This document shows positions 60,327 through 64,000 of a stretch of DNA of 64,000 bases, one piece after another. The notes beneath the pieces were generated by a model. That model was not told the DNA's origin. It made no database searches and was given only the letters and a program-made list of their open reading frames with translations. Made by a program: the position numbers and the translations under genes. The stretch is from Bacteroidota bacterium (lineage in GTDB: Bacteria > Bacteroidota > Bacteroidia > Chitinophagales > Chitinophagaceae). The stretch spans positions 1 to 64,000 of the forward strand of contig JAPLEI010000100.1 in assembly GCA_026391195.1 (NCBI GenBank). Direction: 5' to 3'. How positions within the stretch are numbered: position 1 is the first letter of the stretch; every line of letters starts with the position of its first letter.

Positions 60327-61074
60327 ATAATTTCATTTCCTGCTCTGTGAGCTGCATCAATCGAAATGATTCCCCGTCTTTATCCGGATAATTATATACT
60401 GTTTGAAATTTAGAAGGAAGTTGTCCGGTTATTTTTTTTATAAAACTCAAGGCAATTAAAAAAGTTCCCAAATTAGCCGGATGTGATCCGTCGGTAAAAA
60501 ACAAGTTCATCTCCGGATGAAGCTCCCTCGCCAACTGCCAGGCATCCCCTACCGGCACTCGAGTGGCTCCGGTGTTGGCAGATAACTCCTGATAGGCCTG
60601 TGTAATTACCGACTGAGTTTCCGGTGTTTTCTCCCGGGCCCAGGTGGTATACAAATAAGGGTTAGCCCCCTGTTTGCTGATCAATTTACAAAACAACGCA
60701 CCATAATACAGAAGGCTGTCTTTATGCTCAATAGGCCACATGCTATTATCCTGAATTACCACTACATCGTACTTCTTTTGGCTGATCAGTTCTTTAGAAC
60801 GCAATCCCCGCAATCCACGCCAATGTTCACCCAGGTGGGCAGCCCCTACGGTTGACTTAGTACAAATCAACTGAGTAGGCATCGACTCGGTGAGTAAATT
60901 AATCAGTTGTGAGAGGTTATTATAATATACATAGCTATTGCCCACAAACAATACCCGAATGGTATCGCGCTTATCGGCAGCTTGCAGTTGGGTGCTGCTC
61001 AATATTACTATGAACAGCATCCAACTTCTAAGCACTTGCCAATTGATAGCAAACTTTTTATTTACCCTATTCAT
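60283..61074 (-). CDS. SGNH/GDSL-like hydrolase (secreted)
   Basis: 'VLFVGNSYVYYNNLSQLI' and catalytic 'FFTDGSHPANLGTFLIAL'. Confidence 0.8.
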   Translation of the reverse strand: MNRVNKKFAINWQVLRSWMLFIVILSSTQLQAADKRDTIRVLFVGNSYVYYNNLSQLINLLTESMPTQLICTKSTVGAAHLGEHWRGLRGLRSKELISQKKYDVVVIQDNSMWPIEHKDSLLYYGALFCKLISKQGANPYLYTTWAREKTPETQSVITQAYQELSANTGATRVPVGDAWQLARELHPEMNLFFTDGSHPANLGTFLIALSFIKKITGQLPSKFQTVYNYPDKDGESFRLMQLTEQEMKLCAEMVEQIQRKQNQ

Positions 61075-62672
61075 TAGAATCCGGGGTTTTGCACCATATT
61101 CGGATTATTCTGCACCTGTGATACCGGAATCGGCAGAATAGTACGAAGTGTGTATGAACTTGTTAGGGTAGCATATGAAATTAATCGGGAAGCGCCATTG
61201 CCGGCAGCATTGATTTTCACGTAATTCGTTTGGGTTCTGTTTAAATCAAACAACCGCTGCCCTTCTAACGCAAACTCCTTTCTTCTTTCTACAATAATAC
61301 TATCTACAAAGGCAGTAGCCCGAATAGAACCCACTGGAGGAGTAGCTAATAATGAAGCTACATAGGGTTTGGTAGTAGAAGCAGTGTCGCGTAACTTTCT
61401 AATCAGGTTAATATCAGTAAGGGAGGAATTCAACTGGTTGGCATCATTATTTGCGATAGCCAAACGTGCCAGTGCCTCTCCTCTAGACAAATACATTTCC
61501 GCTACCCGAAGCACTTTGATGTTTTCTAGATAGGTGCTGATATTTACATACTTGGCACAAAGGGGTACATTGGTTTCTCCGCCCAACGAATTACGATTTC
61601 CCAAGGCAATAAAACCTCTGCGCACATCGGTAGCAGCATAGGCATCATACAGGCCACGGAACGTAGATAGGGTGGTACCTGTGCTTTTACTGTTCATGCT
61701 GGCAATGGTACCCAATAATTCGCCATATCCCTGCTGACTAGATAAATAAGCATAAGAATCGCTGCCGGGATTGTCGTTGGAATTATTAACTACTTCAAAA
61801 ATAGACTCAATACTGTTTTGGGTACGGAAGTCTTGCACCATAGAACTATACGGATACAAGGAATATTTTCCTGAAGCAATCACTTCAGTGGAAGCAGTTA
61901 CCGCCGTTGCCCAGTCTTCTTTAAAGATAGCAATTCTGGCACGAAGCGCTAATACACTAAATCTATTCAACCGGGTTCTGAACAAGGCGCTGTTTACTGT
62001 TCCGCTGCTGATTACCCCTCCACTAACGGGCATGCGCTTTAATGCATCTGTAATATCCTTATCAATTTGTGTATACACTTCTGCAGCAGTATTACGGGCA
62101 GGATAAACTACATCGGCAATAGTAGTAATTGACTTTAAAACCAAGGGCACACAAAGGTGAGAACCATCGGCAGTAAATTTTAATGGGCGACCAAAGAATT
62201 TGGCCAGATCAAAATATACCAACGCTCTTACTGCATAGGCTTCTCCCACCAATTGCAACGCTTCTTCCTGCTCTAAAGCGGTGGCCACTTTTTTTATATT
62301 ATCCTCATTGGCAATAATCGTATTGGCATTGGTAACTACCTGATACATCTGATTCCACATACGGCTTACATTGGCATCCGTAGCAGTATGCGTCATCGTA
62401 TTCATACCAGTATATCGGTTTCCGGTTTTAACGCTTCGCGTCATGTTATCAGATAATACCTCTGGAATTACCATAGCATCTCTTCCATAATAGCTATACG
62501 ATTGCATCAAAGAATACAATCCGTTTACAGCTGCGCGAGAGGTGGATACCTGAGAAAACACATCCGTAGTTAACACACTTTGCTGTGGTTTCACTTCCAG
62601 GAAATCTTTGTTACAGGCAACTAAACAAGAGCCGGCAAAAACAATAAATAATAACTTTTTCATATTCTTCAT
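61074..62672 (-). CDS. SusD/RagB-like lipoprotein
   Basis: Lipobox LVACNKDFLEVKPQQS; 'IIVERRKEFALEGQRLFDLNRT ... ILPIPVSQVQNNPNMVQNPGF'. Confidence 0.95.
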   Translation of the reverse strand: MKNMKKLLFIVFAGSCLVACNKDFLEVKPQQSVLTTDVFSQVSTSRAAVNGLYSLMQSYSYYGRDAMVIPEVLSDNMTRSVKTGNRYTGMNTMTHTATDANVSRMWNQMYQVVTNANTIIANEDNIKKVATALEQEEALQLVGEAYAVRALVYFDLAKFFGRPLKFTADGSHLCVPLVLKSITTIADVVYPARNTAAEVYTQIDKDITDALKRMPVSGGVISSGTVNSALFRTRLNRFSVLALRARIAIFKEDWATAVTASTEVIASGKYSLYPYSSMVQDFRTQNSIESIFEVVNNSNDNPGSDSYAYLSSQQGYGELLGTIASMNSKSTGTTLSTFRGLYDAYAATDVRRGFIALGNRNSLGGETNVPLCAKYVNISTYLENIKVLRVAEMYLSRGEALARLAIANNDANQLNSSLTDINLIRKLRDTASTTKPYVASLLATPPVGSIRATAFVDSIIVERRKEFALEGQRLFDLNRTQTNYVKINAAGNGASRLISYATLTSSYTLRTILPIPVSQVQNNPNMVQNPGF

Positions 62673-62683
62673 TTTTTCTGGAA

Positions 62684-64000
62684 TTATAAATTGATGTCAA
62701 TACCTAACAATACGGTTCTAAATACCGGTGGACGCTGCGACAATACTCCGTCTACAGAAACTTCCGGATCGGTATTAAATCGCTTGTCTTTGGTGTAGGT
62801 GAATACATTCTGTGCGCGCATATAAATTCGGGCACTGTTGATTTTCCATTTAGAAAGCATCTTAGGCGCAATCGTGTAAGACAAAGTAATATCTCTCAAC
62901 CGCAGATAGCTACCATCATATAAAAAGCGACTGCTTTCTGGACTGCTACCAGCTGTAGGGCCAAGGAATATCGGCTTGGGCACATCCGTTTTTTGTCCCA
63001 CCGTTGTCCACCGTCTTTCATATTCATATCTGCTTAAGCCATTGCTCTGATCGGAGAATCCCAGGTTCGCATCTGTTTTTTGCAGATATCCATACTCATC
63101 ATAAATCGTATTACCCCAAAAAGCATAGAACTGAAAGCTAAGTCCAATTCCATGATAAGTAAACGAGTTGGTAAGTCCTCCGTAAAACTTAGGAGAAGCA
63201 CTTCCAAAAGCTTGCCGAGGTAATGCGGTAGTAAACACATTGGTTGTAGTGTCTTTTGCAGTATTTGTGTACCACAGCTGTTCGCCATTATCTGGATTTA
63301 CACCCGCATAGGCCCTTTGATAGTGGGTATAAAAATCATATCCCACTTTACGCAAATAGCTTCCGGATGGATAAGAAGGATCCAGTTCCGTTACCCGATT
63401 ACGGTTTGTAGTAATATTAAAATCGGTGGTCCATTTTAACCCACGAGCAGATGTTGGTGCTATGTTAATAGAAGACAAAGTCAACTCCACACCACTATTT
63501 CGCATCGCACCGCTATTTACTGTAATGCTGGATACGCCATTTACACTGGGTACTGGCTGACTGATTAATAAATTACTACTAACCCGGTTATAATATTCGA
63601 TGGACCCTGAAAAACGTCCTTTCGCCAATGCGAAATCGAGCCCTATGTTAAAGGGAATATTTTTTTCCCAGGTAAGGTTATCATTGGCCAACTGAGAAAG
63701 GGTAAGACCAGAACGGAAATCGTAGTCGCTACCTGCAGAATACAATCCCTGTGATTCAAAGTTATCGATACCCTGATTTCCGGTATATCCATAGCTGGCT
63801 CTCAGTTTCAAATCTTTCACCCAATCTACGTTGAAGAATTTTTCATTGCTAATATTCCAGCCCGCACCAACTGACCAGAATACGGCTGATTGAAAATTCT
63901 TGGCAAAACGAGAAGAAGCATCCTGACGAATAGATCCTGATACAAAGAAGCGATCGTTATAGCTATAGTTACCATTTAAAAATTTACTTAACAAGCGATT
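62684..64000 (-). CDS. SusC/RagA TonB-dependent receptor, truncated by window edge (N-terminus missing)
   Basis: C-terminal SusC sequence 'DRFFVSGSIRQDASSRFAKNF...', 'LRLRDITLSYTIAPKMLSKWKINSARIYMRAQNVFTYT'. Confidence 0.93.
   Translation of the reverse strand, partial: NRLLSKFLNGNYSYNDRFFVSGSIRQDASSRFAKNFQSAVFWSVGAGWNISNEKFFNVDWVKDLKLRASYGYTGNQGIDNFESQGLYSAGSDYDFRSGLTLSQLANDNLTWEKNIPFNIGLDFALAKGRFSGSIEYYNRVSSNLLISQPVPSVNGVSSITVNSGAMRNSGVELTLSSINIAPTSARGLKWTTDFNITTNRNRVTELDPSYPSGSYLRKVGYDFYTHYQRAYAGVNPDNGEQLWYTNTAKDTTTNVFTTALPRQAFGSASPKFYGGLTNSFTYHGIGLSFQFYAFWGNTIYDEYGYLQKTDANLGFSDQSNGLSRYEYERRWTTVGQKTDVPKPIFLGPTAGSSPESSRFLYDGSYLRLRDITLSYTIAPKMLSKWKINSARIYMRAQNVFTYTKDKRFNTDPEVSVDGVLSQRPPVFRTVLLGIDINL

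Noticed and set aside
1-64000. CRISPR arrays, rRNA/tRNA genes, insertion sequences, phage genes
   Set aside because: No spaced repeats, transposase, integrase, phage or structural RNA signatures recognised by reading; an automated scan (tRNAscan, Infernal) was not possible.

Overview
The window is a Bacteroidota chromosome segment, Chitinophagaceae-like by gene content. It is dominated by polysaccharide-utilisation loci (PULs). Three complete SusC/SusD pairs and a fourth truncated at the right edge are visible. Clearest locus: an alpha-glucan PUL at about 13.2-27.4 kb, with a T9SS-targeted GH13, a Nudix-family regulator, SusC, SusD, two SusE/F-like lipoproteins, a GH53 galactanase and a divergent GH13. 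Next come an indoleamine-2,3-dioxygenase-like gene, two sulfatases, a GH3 and a GH43-like enzyme. At 51.1-57.8 kb lies a tightly coupled four-gene cluster: a PSD1/DUF1549-DUF1553 cytochrome, a DUF1501 protein, a TIM-barrel protein and a DUF2231-like/cytochrome/LRR protein. It has three CxxCH heme motifs and two Tat-like leaders. A DUF4172-Fic protein with an inhibitory motif and a dctA-like symporter follow. The left 13 kb is mostly housekeeping or accessory: a reg_prop propeller, a DUF389 protein, a dioxygenase, a SCO1/multicopper-oxidase module, a YncE-phosphoesterase fusion and a beta-lactamase-like hydrolase. I saw no rRNA, tRNA, CRISPR array or transposase. Main sequence-level observations: a repeated palindrome-like motif upstream of the alpha-glucan operon genes, an alternating triple-motif hairpin at 5539-5585, half-sites around the Fic promoter, and the PSD1-type electron-transfer cluster. 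All calls come from reading the sequence and supplied translations; no database search was run.
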